From: Virgisporangium ochraceum | GTDB taxonomy: Bacteria > Actinomycetota > Actinomycetes > Mycobacteriales > Micromonosporaceae | Reading direction: 5' to 3' | NCBI RefSeq assembly: GCF_016863655.1 | Contig: NZ_BOPH01000025.1 | Location: 19,902-83,901, forward strand | Length of the DNA: 64,000 nucleotides | Shown: piece after piece, positions 43,455 to 53,037 of the stretch | How positions within the stretch are numbered: the first letter of the stretch is position 1 | Layout: each line of letters opens with the position of its first letter | Made by a program: the position numbers and the translations under genes | The notes under the pieces: model-generated | Seen by the model: only the letters and a program-made list of their open reading frames with translations | Told to the model about the DNA's origin: nothing | Database searches by the model: none

Positions 43455-44276
43455 GTGGAATTCGGAGTGGGCTACTTCCCGACGCACGACGGCATCGGAC
43501 CGGCCGAACTGGCCAGGCTGGTCGAGGAGCGGGGCCAGGAGTCGCTGTTCTTCGCCGAGCACACGCACATCCCGGCCAGCCGGGAGAGCCCGTGGGGCGG
43601 CGGGCCGGTGCTGCCGCAGAAGTACTGGCACTGCTACGACCTGTTCGTCGCGGTCACCGCGGCCCTGACCGCGACGACCCGCCTACGGGTCGGCAGCGGC
43701 GTGTGCCTGGTGGTCGAGCGCGACCCGATCACCACCGCCAAGGAGGTCGCCAGCGTCGACCGGATCTCCGGCGGCCGGTTCGAGTTCGGCGTCGGCGCCG
43801 GCTGGAACCGCGAGGAGATGGCCAACCACGGCACCGACCCGCGCACCCGCATGGCGCTCATGCGCGAACGCGTCGAGGCGATGAAGGCGATCTGGACCAG
43901 CCACGAGGCGTCCTACGCGGGCGAGTTCGTGAGCTTCGACCGGATCTGGCAGTACCCGAAGCCGGCCCAGCGGCCGCACCCGCCGATCCTCGTCGGCGGC
44001 GAGGGTGCGACCGTGCTCGACCGGGTGCGGGCGTTCGGCACCGCCTGGTTCCCGAACTACAACGGTTCGGAGGCGTTCCGCGACCGCATCGTCGAGGCCG
44101 CCCGCGACGTCGAGGTCCAGGTGATCGGCGCGCCGACCGACGCGGCGACGCTCGACCGGTTCCGCGCGGCCGGGGTGACCCGGGTGGTGCGGTGGCTGCC
44201 GACCGGACCGCGCGGCCACGTCGAGCGGGCGCTCGACACCTGGGAGCGGGCGGTCGCCGACCTCATCGGCGCCTGA
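43455..44276 (+). CDS. LLM-class F420-dependent oxidoreductase
   Basis: A 273-residue luciferase-like TIM barrel. FGVGYFPTHDGIGPAELARL, SLFFAEHTHIP, RLRVGSGVCLVVERDPITTA and FEFGVGAGWNREEMANHG are typical of F420-dependent actinobacterial members. It would transfer hydride between F420 and an organic substrate that is not known. The stop is followed directly by the PPOX-class gene (one-base spacing), which is also an F420 family, so both probably act together. Confidence 0.87.
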   Translation: MEFGVGYFPTHDGIGPAELARLVEERGQESLFFAEHTHIPASRESPWGGGPVLPQKYWHCYDLFVAVTAALTATTRLRVGSGVCLVVERDPITTAKEVASVDRISGGRFEFGVGAGWNREEMANHGTDPRTRMALMRERVEAMKAIWTSHEASYAGEFVSFDRIWQYPKPAQRPHPPILVGGEGATVLDRVRAFGTAWFPNYNGSEAFRDRIVEAARDVEVQVIGAPTDAATLDRFRAAGVTRVVRWLPTGPRGHVERALDTWERAVADLIGA

Positions 44277-44277
44277 T

Positions 44278-44682
44278 GTGGACGACGCGCGCGAACGCTT
44301 CGCGGCCGCCCGCGTCGCCCGCCTGGCGACGGCCGACGCGAACGGCGTGCCCCACGCGGTCCCCCTGGTCTTCGTTCTGAGCGGAACCACGATCTACAGC
44401 GCCGTCGACGCCAAACCCAAGCGCACGACGGCGCTGCGCCGCCTGGCGAACGTGCGGGCGAACCCCCGCGTGTCCGTGCTCGTCGACCACTACGACGACG
44501 ACTGGTCGGCGCTGTGGTGGGTGCGCGCCGACGGCGTCGGGCGGGTGCTCGACACCGCGCCCGGCGCGGTCGACCTGCTGGCCGCGAAGTACGGGCAGTA
44601 CCGGGAGAACCCGCCCGCCGGTCCGTTCCTGTCGATCGAGGTCGACCGCTGGACCGCCTGGTCCTTCAGCTCCCGAGCGTGA
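44278..44682 (+). CDS. PPOX-class F420-dependent oxidoreductase (TIGR03668-like)
   Basis: A 134-residue split-barrel protein: FAAARVARLATADANGVPHA opens the fold, FVLSGTTIYSAVDAKPKRT and SVLVDHYDDDWSALWWVRADG follow. The last stretch is characteristic of the TIGR03668 group of F420 enzymes. Substrate unknown. GTG start next to the LLM stop (ATGTG), so translation is coupled. The 3' end overlaps the convergent sugar dehydrogenase gene by 17 bases. Confidence 0.87.
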   Translation: MDDARERFAAARVARLATADANGVPHAVPLVFVLSGTTIYSAVDAKPKRTTALRRLANVRANPRVSVLVDHYDDDWSALWWVRADGVGRVLDTAPGAVDLLAAKYGQYRENPPAGPFLSIEVDRWTAWSFSSRA

Positions 44683-46729
44683 CCTTGAAGATCCTTTCGT
44701 TGCTGTTGTTGGGGACGCTGTCCTTGTCGCCGCCGGTGCTGGTGGTCAGCCACAGGTTCCCGTCGATGGACGGTTCCACGGTCCGCAGCCGGCCGTAGGT
44801 GCCGACGAAGTACTGCTGGACGTCGGTGAGGGTCGTCCCGCTGATCGTCGCCCGGTACATGCGCGTTCCGCGCAGGCACGCGATGTACAGCACGTCCCGG
44901 ACGATGGCGATGCCGCTGCAGGAGGCGGACGCGACCGGGTAGGTCCGCACCGGTGCCACCAGCCCGGCCCGCGAGCAGTCGCCCGTGGTGCCCTCGCAGG
45001 CCGGCCACCCGTAGTTGCCGCCCTTCACGATGAGGTTCGTCTCGTCCGCGACGTTGTTGCCGAACTCCTGTTCCCAGAGCCGGCCCTGCGAGTCGAACGC
45101 CAGACCCTGCGGGTTGCGGTGCCCGTAGCTCCACACGTAGCTGCCGGCGAACGGGTTGTCCGTCGGCACCGCGCCGTCCGGCCGCAGCCGCAGCACCTTG
45201 CCGCCGAGGTTGGTCAGGTCCTGTGCCGTGTCCGGGTCCTGGCCGTCGCCGGCCGCGGCGTACAGCATGCCGTCCGGGCCGAACCGCAGCCGGCCGCCGT
45301 TGTGGTACTTGTTCCGCGGGATCCCGGTGAGGAGCACCTGGACGGTGTCGGTGCGCAGGGTGCCGTCGAAGCGGATGCGGACGATCCGGTTGTCCGTGGC
45401 GGTCGTGTGGTAGACGTACAGCCACCGGTCGGACGTGAAGCCGGCGGACACCGCGAGCCCCAGGACGCCGCCCTCGCCGTTCGTCCCCTGCACTCCGGGT
45501 ACGGTGCCGACGCTGCGTTTGCCGGTGCCGTCGGCGTTCATGGCGATGATGTCGAAGACGTCGCGGCGACCGTAGAGCACGGTGCCGTCGGGAAGCTGGA
45601 CCAGTCCCCACGGCAGGTCGGACTCGGTGGTCACCTGGGTGGCGCCGCACACGGGGTTGGTGCAGGCGGCACCGCTGACGACGGTGGCCGTGGCGCTCGC
45701 CGCCGACACGTTGCCCTGCCCGTCACGGGCCTTCACGGAGTACCGGTAGGTCGTGCCGGGCCGCAACCCGCTGTCGGTGAACGAGGTGGCCGGCGGTGCG
45801 GCCGCCGAGCCGGTGACGGTGCCGACCGTGACGCCGTCGCGCAGCACCAGGTACGCCGTCACGGCCACGTTGTCGGTCGCGGCGGTCCACGTCAGGGTGG
45901 CCGTCGTGCCGGAGGCGGTGCCGGTCAGCCCGGTGGGCGCGGTCGGCGCCTCGGTGTCCGGTTGGCAGAACGGCGGGGTGACCGGCACCGTCGGGCCCGC
46001 CTGCGACACGTTGCCCGCCGCGTCGCGGGCGTTGACGTAGAACCCCCACGTGGCGCCGCTGACCACGGGTACGGTGACCGTCCGCGTGGACCCGGCCACC
46101 GAGGTCACGAGCTGTCCGTCGTGGTAGAGGTCGTAGGCGGTGACGCCGGTGTCGTCGGTGGCGGCCGACCAGCTGAGGGTGACCGCGTCGCAGGTGAGCG
46201 CGTCGACCCGGAGGCTGCCCGGTGCGGTGGGCGGTGTGGTGTCGGCGGTGCCCGACGGAACCGACCACCGTTGCGCCGCGGTCCCGGCACAGGTCCGGAC
46301 CGTCACCGTGGCCCCGTTGTAGCCGGTGCCCCCGTCGAGGCACAGGCCCGACGGGGCGGTGATCGTGCCGGTGGCCGCGATCCGGAACCGTTGGGCGGCG
46401 GACCCGTCGCACGCGGCGGTCCGGACCTGCGTGCCGGCCGTGCCGGAGCCGGCGGTGAGGCAGCGGGAGCCGTCGGCGAGTCGGATCTCGCCGGCGGTGG
46501 ACACGGTCCAGCTCTGGCGGGCCTCGCCGGTGCAGTCGTACAGGCGGGCGGTGGTGCTGCGGGCGTCGAGGCAGCGCTGCGACCGCGTGTTGACGATCGG
46601 GCCGTCGGCCGCCGCCGCGGCCGGCGCGGCCGCCACCAGGGTGGTACCGCCGATCCCGGTCAGCACCGACGCGAGCAGGATCAGCGCGTCGACGCCCCGG
46701 CGTCGGCCGGCGGGCGGGGATGGTCGCAT
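44666..46729 (-). CDS. Secreted PQQ-type sugar dehydrogenase with ricin and two FN3 domains
   Basis: A 687-residue exported protein. A signal peptide ends AAAAA near residue 42; a ricin-type beta-trefoil (RCLDARS, QSWTV, QRFRI, QRWSV repeats) spans about 45-165; two fibronectin III domains (PPTAPGSLRV and APTAPTGLTG starts) run to about 355; and a six-bladed glucose/sorbosone dehydrogenase domain (LPWGLVQLPDGTVLYGRRD, RNKYHNGGRLRFGPDGMLY, YGHRNPQGLAFDSQGRLWEQE) fills the rest. It probably oxidises a sugar outside the cell while bound to polysaccharide. ATG start with weak AAAGGCAG upstream. Confidence 0.87.
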   Translation of the reverse strand: MRPSPPAGRRRGVDALILLASVLTGIGGTTLVAAAPAAAAADGPIVNTRSQRCLDARSTTARLYDCTGEARQSWTVSTAGEIRLADGSRCLTAGSGTAGTQVRTAACDGSAAQRFRIAATGTITAPSGLCLDGGTGYNGATVTVRTCAGTAAQRWSVPSGTADTTPPTAPGSLRVDALTCDAVTLSWSAATDDTGVTAYDLYHDGQLVTSVAGSTRTVTVPVVSGATWGFYVNARDAAGNVSQAGPTVPVTPPFCQPDTEAPTAPTGLTGTASGTTATLTWTAATDNVAVTAYLVLRDGVTVGTVTGSAAAPPATSFTDSGLRPGTTYRYSVKARDGQGNVSAASATATVVSGAACTNPVCGATQVTTESDLPWGLVQLPDGTVLYGRRDVFDIIAMNADGTGKRSVGTVPGVQGTNGEGGVLGLAVSAGFTSDRWLYVYHTTATDNRIVRIRFDGTLRTDTVQVLLTGIPRNKYHNGGRLRFGPDGMLYAAAGDGQDPDTAQDLTNLGGKVLRLRPDGAVPTDNPFAGSYVWSYGHRNPQGLAFDSQGRLWEQEFGNNVADETNLIVKGGNYGWPACEGTTGDCSRAGLVAPVRTYPVASASCSGIAIVRDVLYIACLRGTRMYRATISGTTLTDVQQYFVGTYGRLRTVEPSIDGNLWLTTSTGGDKDSVPNNSNERIFKVTLGS

Positions 46730-46760
46730 GTGAACTGCCTTTCGGACGCGCGGCGTCGGC

Positions 46761-46829
46761 CGTGGTCGTCGGTAGGGGTCGCTCGTGGTCGTCGGTACGG
46801 GTCGCTCGTGGCCGTCAGTACGGGTAGCC
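46761..46829. repeat. 23-bp tandem repeat, three units, across a gene end
   Basis: Units at 46761-46783, 46784-46806 and 46807-46829 are close copies (for example CGTGGTCGTCGGTACGGGTC). The third includes the stop codon and last residues (GYPY) of the lactonase gene on the minus strand. The gap to the next gene is otherwise empty. Confidence 0.85.
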
Positions 46830-47852
46830 GGGAACGTTCAGGCGGATGCTGTGGATCCCGTAGTCGCCCGTCCGGCCGGCGGTGACGTAGAGGGTGCGGC
46901 GGTCGGCTCCGCCGAACGCGGCGTTGGTGGCGGAGGACCCCGCCGAGATCGTGCCCAGCGTGGCGCCGCCCGGCGAGAACACGTACACGCGCCCCTGGCT
47001 GTTCGAGACCCAGTAGACGTTGCCGGCACAGTCGACGGTCACCCCGTCGGGGCCGGGAACGGTGGCGAAGACGGTGCGCGCGCCGGTGCTGCCGTCCGGC
47101 CGTACCTCGTAGGCGTAGATCCGGTTCTCGCTGTAGGCGCCGACGTACAGCGTCCTGCCGTCCGGCGACAGCGCGATGCCGTTGGGTTGGCGCAGGGTGT
47201 CGTCGACGAGGGCGACCTGCCCGTTCACGACGCGGAAGACCCCGGTCCGGCCGCCCATCGCGTCGGGCCGGCGTCCCCGCTGGAAGGACGGGTCGGTGAA
47301 GTAGACGACGCCGTCCGAGCGGACGGTGACGTCGTTCGGGGAGTTGAACGCCCGCCCCTGGTACGTGGCGGCGACGACGCCGCGGGTGCGGTCGGACAAC
47401 CGGAACGTCGACACGGAACGGTTGTCGTGGGTCGCCGCGACGACCTGCTGCCCGTCCGGGGTCAGCGCCAGGCCGTTGGAGCCGGCGTTTGCCTGGAACG
47501 TCTGCGCCGCGGCCGGCGGGGAGAGCCGGTGGATCGTCGACGGCTGCACCTGGTCCCAGCCGGCGGCCGGGCCCATGTCGGAGACGAGCAGGTATCCGGG
47601 ATCGGCGATCCAGACGGGTCCTTCCAGAAAGTGGAAGCCGCCCTGCACCCGCGGCGCCGACAGGGCGGTACCGGGCAGCGGCGGGCCCCAGTCACCCTGT
47701 GCGACGCACGCGCCGGGCGGCGCACCGGGTGGAGTGTCCACGGCCGCCGGGCCGGCGCCGGCGGCCGCCGGCGCGGTGCCGAGCAGCAGACAGACCGCGC
47801 CGGCGAGCGCGCCCACGGACAGGCCCGGGAACTTCGACACACTGACAAACAT
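46815..47852 (-). CDS. Secreted SMP-30/gluconolactonase-family protein
   Basis: A 345-residue exported six-bladed propeller. After a signal peptide ending AAAGAGP come FLEGPVWIADPGYLLVSDMG, NDVTVRSDGVVYFTDPSF, QPNGIALSPDGRTLYVGA and GNVYWVSNSQGRVYVFSPGG, motifs of the SMP-30/LRE group with the metal ligands Glu, Asn and Asp. It is probably a lactonase for an aldonolactone such as the product of the dehydrogenase next door. I chose the ATG at 47852, which has AGGTGG five bases upstream. Confidence 0.87.
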   Translation of the reverse strand: MFVSVSKFPGLSVGALAGAVCLLLGTAPAAAGAGPAAVDTPPGAPPGACVAQGDWGPPLPGTALSAPRVQGGFHFLEGPVWIADPGYLLVSDMGPAAGWDQVQPSTIHRLSPPAAAQTFQANAGSNGLALTPDGQQVVAATHDNRSVSTFRLSDRTRGVVAATYQGRAFNSPNDVTVRSDGVVYFTDPSFQRGRRPDAMGGRTGVFRVVNGQVALVDDTLRQPNGIALSPDGRTLYVGAYSENRIYAYEVRPDGSTGARTVFATVPGPDGVTVDCAGNVYWVSNSQGRVYVFSPGGATLGTISAGSSATNAAFGGADRRTLYVTAGRTGDYGIHSIRLNVPGYPY

Positions 47853-47954
47853 CACTGCCACCTGGTGGTTTCGTCGACGGGGAACGGTGAACGCCCGGGC
47901 CGGCACCGCCGGCGCACGGTGGAGCCCCGTGCGCCGGTGGTACCGGTCATCGGG

Positions 47955-49424
<1,470 letters not shown>

Positions 49425-49520
49425 TCAGATCCGCGCGGTGGAGCCGGATGCCACGGTCGAACGGCACACCGTCTTCGGCGGGAAGGCAGCACACCTATTC
49501 GACTTGGTCGATACTATATA

Positions 49521-49536
49521 TCGAAAGTTATCGAAA
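49521..49536. promoter_or_regulatory. TCGAAA direct repeats upstream of the CE1 esterase
   Basis: TCGAAA occurs at 49521-49526 and 49531-49536, one helical turn apart, in an AT-rich patch (ACTATATATCGAAAG). With the palindrome at 49387 this may form a composite control region. The rest of 49320-49571 shows no gene. Confidence 0.45.
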
Positions 49537-49571
49537 CATAAGCCCGGGAAACCGCACCCGGACGCCCTCCG

Positions 49572-51746
49572 TCAGGCTCCGTCGGGTCGGAACAGGCGCG
49601 GCGCGAAGTCGATGAGGTTCTTCTGCCACGCGTCCCAGCCGTGCGGGCCCTGCGTCACCCCGGCGAACTGGTACCGGATGCCGAGCGAGTCGAACGTCGC
49701 CATCGTCGACAGCACGATGGGGTAGACGAAGTCCGTCACGTTGCCCGTGTACAGGCGCAGCAGCCTCGTGCCGCTGTTGACCGCCGCGACGTCGAAGCCC
49801 GTGGAGTTGAACACCCCAGCGGAGAACGTGCCGATGTACGCGAACTCACCGGGATGGGCCCTGAGGACGTCGAGCGCCTGGAAACCGCCCATCGACAGGC
49901 CCGCGAGCGCCTGCCGCGCCGGGTCGTGCGAGACGTGGTAGGCCGCGCGGGCCGCCGGGACGATGTTGTCCAGCAGCTCCTTCCGGAAGTCCGGCACGTT
50001 GCCGTTGCCCATCACCACCACCATCGGCACGTGCGTCCCGTTCCGGGCGCCGTTGTCGAGGATCTGCACGGCCCGGCCCATCTCGACCCAGTCGGTGTAG
50101 TTCTGGCCGCCGCCGTGCTGGAGGTACAGCACCGGATACGGCTCGGCCCGGGCGGGGTCGTAGCCGGGCGGGGTCCACACGTACGCCGTGCGTTCGGCCG
50201 CGGCCACGGTGCTGGTGTAGGTCAGCGTCGCGAGCGTGCCGCCCCGCCCGGCGGGGACGTCGGTCAGCGGACGGGCGGCCGGTCCGGGAGCGAGGAACGT
50301 GCTCCAGGTCGGTTCGGTGGTGACGCGCGTCGGGTTGCCGGTGTCCTTGTGCGACACCAGGTCGACGATGAACTTGTAATAGTAGAACCAGGGCTTGAGC
50401 GGGCCCACGGTTCCCCGCCACCGGTCACCGACCTTGGTGAGCGGAACGTTGACCCAGCTTCCGCCGGGCGCCCAGTTCCCCCAGAGCGTCACCCGGCCCG
50501 CGTCCGCGAACCCGGTGTCCGTCTCGACGGTGACAAACGTGTCCCCGTTGGCGTCGCGGGTCAACCAGGGCGTCGGCCGGGTGCCCGGGGCGGGGGGCGT
50601 GAACTCCCGGGTCAACGGCAGGTGACCGGCGCTCGGGCGGTGGTCGCGCACCGGCCGGAACAACCGTGGCAGGAAGTCCGCCAGGTTCTCCCGCCAGGCG
50701 TTCCACGTGTGGCCGTCGTCGGGGTTGACCCCGTCGAAGTCGTGTCGCACCCCGGACCGGTCGAGCGCGCGCAGCGTCCGGTAGGTCGGGTTGTACGCGG
50801 GGTCGGTCAGGTTTCCCGTGTAGAGGCGCAGCAGCCGGGTTCCGGCGTTGACGGCCCGGCTGTCGATCCGCGGGTGCCCGTCGGCCAACGGACCGGCGAA
50901 CGAGCCCGCGTAGGCGAACTCCCCCGGATGGGTCAGGACGGTGCCCAGCACCCGGGTCCCGCTCTCCGACGCGCCGGCGAGCGCCCGCCGCGACGGGTCG
51001 TCGGCGACGTTGTACCCGCGCCGGACCACGCGGTCGACGACCCGCAGTTCCCGGTGGAGGTCGGCGGTCGCGCCGTCGCCGATCACGACCACCATGGGTT
51101 CGGTCCGCCGCCGCGCGGCGAGGTTGTCGAGGAGCTGTTTCGCCCGCCCGAGGTCGAGCCAGTCGGTCCGGTCCCCCCGGAGATGCAGCACCGGGTACGG
51201 CTGGCGGCGGCGCGCGTCGTAGCCGGGCGGGGTCCATACCGTGAGGGACCGCGTCTCCCCCGCGTCGGCCCGGTAGGTGACCGTGTCGAGGGCACCACCC
51301 TGCCCGTCGGGCACGTCCGCGAGCAGGTCCGCGGACCCGCCCGGGACGAGGAACGTGCTCCACGTGGAGTCGGAGGCGACGGTGGTGGTGTTCGTCGGGT
51401 CCTTGCCGACCTTCGTGCCGTTGGCGCGGATCCGGTACCGGTACAGGCCCGGCCGCAGCGGGCCGATCACCGACGTCCAGGCGTCCCCGGAGCGTCCGAG
51501 GCCCAGGTCGGCGACGGCGAACGACGGACCGAAGTCCCCTTCGACGACCACGTTCGACACCGTGCCGAACGCGCTCTCGAGTTCGGCGGCCGGGATCCGG
51601 AACGACGCGAACCCGTCGGACACGGCGAGCCACGGTGTCGCCGCCGCCGCCGGCCGGGCCGGGGTCAACGCGACCGCCGCGCCCAGGACGAGGGTTCCGA
51701 GCAACGCCGGTACCCGGCGCCACCAGTGCTGGCCTGTGGATGTCAT
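49572..51746 (-). CDS. Secreted tandem esterase (two E-set plus EstD-like modules)
   Basis: A 724-residue exported protein built from an internal duplication. Each half has an immunoglobulin-like E-set domain (GLYRYRIRANG and WFYYYKFIVD), then an esterase-D/enterochelin-esterase-like domain (VWTPPGYDARRRQPYPVLHL; VWTPPGYDPARAEPYPVLYL). The second half has intact HGGG, GLSMGG nucleophile and GPHGWDAW histidine. The first half lacks HGGG (LHLRGDRTDW) and reads GASESG at the nucleophile, so it is probably inactive. It resembles feruloyl/acetyl xylan esterases. ATG with GAGGAG eight bases upstream. A LacI-type operator lies 50 bases upstream. Confidence 0.86.
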   Translation of the reverse strand: MTSTGQHWWRRVPALLGTLVLGAAVALTPARPAAAATPWLAVSDGFASFRIPAAELESAFGTVSNVVVEGDFGPSFAVADLGLGRSGDAWTSVIGPLRPGLYRYRIRANGTKVGKDPTNTTTVASDSTWSTFLVPGGSADLLADVPDGQGGALDTVTYRADAGETRSLTVWTPPGYDARRRQPYPVLHLRGDRTDWLDLGRAKQLLDNLAARRRTEPMVVVIGDGATADLHRELRVVDRVVRRGYNVADDPSRRALAGASESGTRVLGTVLTHPGEFAYAGSFAGPLADGHPRIDSRAVNAGTRLLRLYTGNLTDPAYNPTYRTLRALDRSGVRHDFDGVNPDDGHTWNAWRENLADFLPRLFRPVRDHRPSAGHLPLTREFTPPAPGTRPTPWLTRDANGDTFVTVETDTGFADAGRVTLWGNWAPGGSWVNVPLTKVGDRWRGTVGPLKPWFYYYKFIVDLVSHKDTGNPTRVTTEPTWSTFLAPGPAARPLTDVPAGRGGTLATLTYTSTVAAAERTAYVWTPPGYDPARAEPYPVLYLQHGGGQNYTDWVEMGRAVQILDNGARNGTHVPMVVVMGNGNVPDFRKELLDNIVPAARAAYHVSHDPARQALAGLSMGGFQALDVLRAHPGEFAYIGTFSAGVFNSTGFDVAAVNSGTRLLRLYTGNVTDFVYPIVLSTMATFDSLGIRYQFAGVTQGPHGWDAWQKNLIDFAPRLFRPDGA

Positions 51747-51796
51747 CGCGTGGACTCCTCGCGCCGGGCCGCGGCACGCACCGCCGGCGGGTTAGT

Positions 51797-51810
51797 TGTG
51801 AGCGATAACA
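51797..51810. promoter_or_regulatory. LacI-family operator candidate
   Basis: TGTGAGCGATAACA matches the LacI/GalR consensus TGTNANCGNTNACA and is one base short of the E. coli lac operator core. It lies 50 bases before the tandem esterase start and about 36 bases before the fragment at 51847. Confidence 0.6.
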
Positions 51811-51846
51811 TACCCAACACATTTAGAAACGTCAATTACTCAACTG

Positions 51847-52437
51847 TCATGGAACTCGTGCCCGCCGCCCCGGCGGGCGCGCACGGCGGAGTACCCCGCC
51901 AGGGCCGCGTTCACCGCGGGTCAACCGGCCGTCGGCCCACAGCACCGCCGTACCGGCGACGACGACGGTCATCGCCACGTCGGCGAAGACCGCGGCGAGC
52001 ACGTACGCGCCGGTCACCCGGCCGGCCGCCGCGCCGCGCCGGCGGGCGTCGGCCGCGAACAGCGCCAGGCCGGCCAGGTTTCCCGACTTGACCAGCAGGT
52101 TGACGGCCACCGACCCGACGGTGACCGGCGCCAGCCGGGCCGCCTCGGCGTAACCACCGGCCCCGGTGAGCCGCCGGCACGCCAGGTGCAGCAGCAGCCA
52201 CGCGGCCCACCACGCCACCAGGGCCACGGTGCCCACGACCAGCCAGTCGCGGCGCGCGGCGAGCAGCGCCCGTCCGGCGTCCGGCAGTTCGTGGCGGTTG
52301 ACCCAGACGACGGCCGCGACGGCCGCGACCACCGCCACCGTGGCGGCCCGGGACCACGCCGACCCCGACCGGCGCACCGGCGCCGGACGGACCTCCGCTG
52401 TCGCTTGGGACCGCGGCACGACGCCCGACGGACCCAC
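51847..52437 (-). pseudogene. Truncated lysylphosphatidylglycerol synthase-type flippase domain
   Basis: The frame encodes LPDAGRALLAARRDWLVVG, WWAAWLLLHLACRRLTGAGG and AVNLLVKSGNLAGLALFAAD, typical of the UPF0104/YbhN flippase-like membrane domain, but only the first half (about 196 residues against 300 or more). The C-terminus runs into RGERGPGGVLRRARPPGRRA, which looks like out-of-frame DNA. The good ribosome site (GGGAGGGG) upstream serves an ATG at 52453 in a different frame, so the start also seems shifted. It is probably a decaying gene, cut at its 3' end next to the esterase promoter. Confidence 0.55.
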
Positions 52438-52663
52438 CCAACTGCATCACCATCGACCCCTCCCGCCCCGCGGGCCCGACGCGACGGTCGGCGCGCCGGA
52501 ACCTGCCCTGTCCCGAGCGTCGTGTGGCGGCCCGCCGGTGTCTGCCCGGCCAGCGGCCGACCCCACTACCTGCTGGCTGGAAGAGCGGCCGCAAGAGCCG
52601 GGTCGCCGACGGTTTCCGGGTAGCTGCAATGCCGCGGCGGGGTCGGGCTGCGATGCTCGGGGT

Positions 52664-53035
52664 GTGACGCTGCGCCTGCTCCTCGTCGACGACAACGAAC
52701 GCTTCCTCGCGGTCGCCCGCACCAGCCTGGAGCGCGACGGCATCGAGGTCATCGGCACGGCGTCGACGGTCGCGCAGGCCATCGACCGGGCCGGCACCCT
52801 GCGGCCCGACGTCGTGCTCGTCGACGTCGCCCTCGGGTCCGAGAGCGGCTTCGACCTGACCCGGCAGCTCGTGGACCGGTATCCGGACCTGCGGACCGGG
52901 GTGGTGCTGATCTCGACCCGCCGGGAGGAGGACCTGGCGGACCTGATCGCGTCCAGTCCGGCGGTCGGCTTCGTGTGGAAGGCGCACCTGTCGGCCCGCG
53001 CGGTGCGCGCGCTGGTGCCGGCCGGCGGCTCTTGA
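52664..53035 (+). CDS. Single-domain response regulator
   Basis: A 123-residue receiver domain without an output domain. LLLVDDNERF gives the acidic pocket, VVLVDVALGSESG the phospho-acceptor (D54), LISTRR the Thr/Ser switch and FVWKAHLS the lysine. It ends two bases before the histidine kinase start, so it most likely takes phosphate from that kinase and passes it on or acts as a sink. GTG start; no ribosome site is obvious. The 226-base stretch 52438-52663 shows no gene. Confidence 0.8.
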   Translation: MTLRLLLVDDNERFLAVARTSLERDGIEVIGTASTVAQAIDRAGTLRPDVVLVDVALGSESGFDLTRQLVDRYPDLRTGVVLISTRREEDLADLIASSPAVGFVWKAHLSARAVRALVPAGGS

Positions 53036-53037
53036 CG

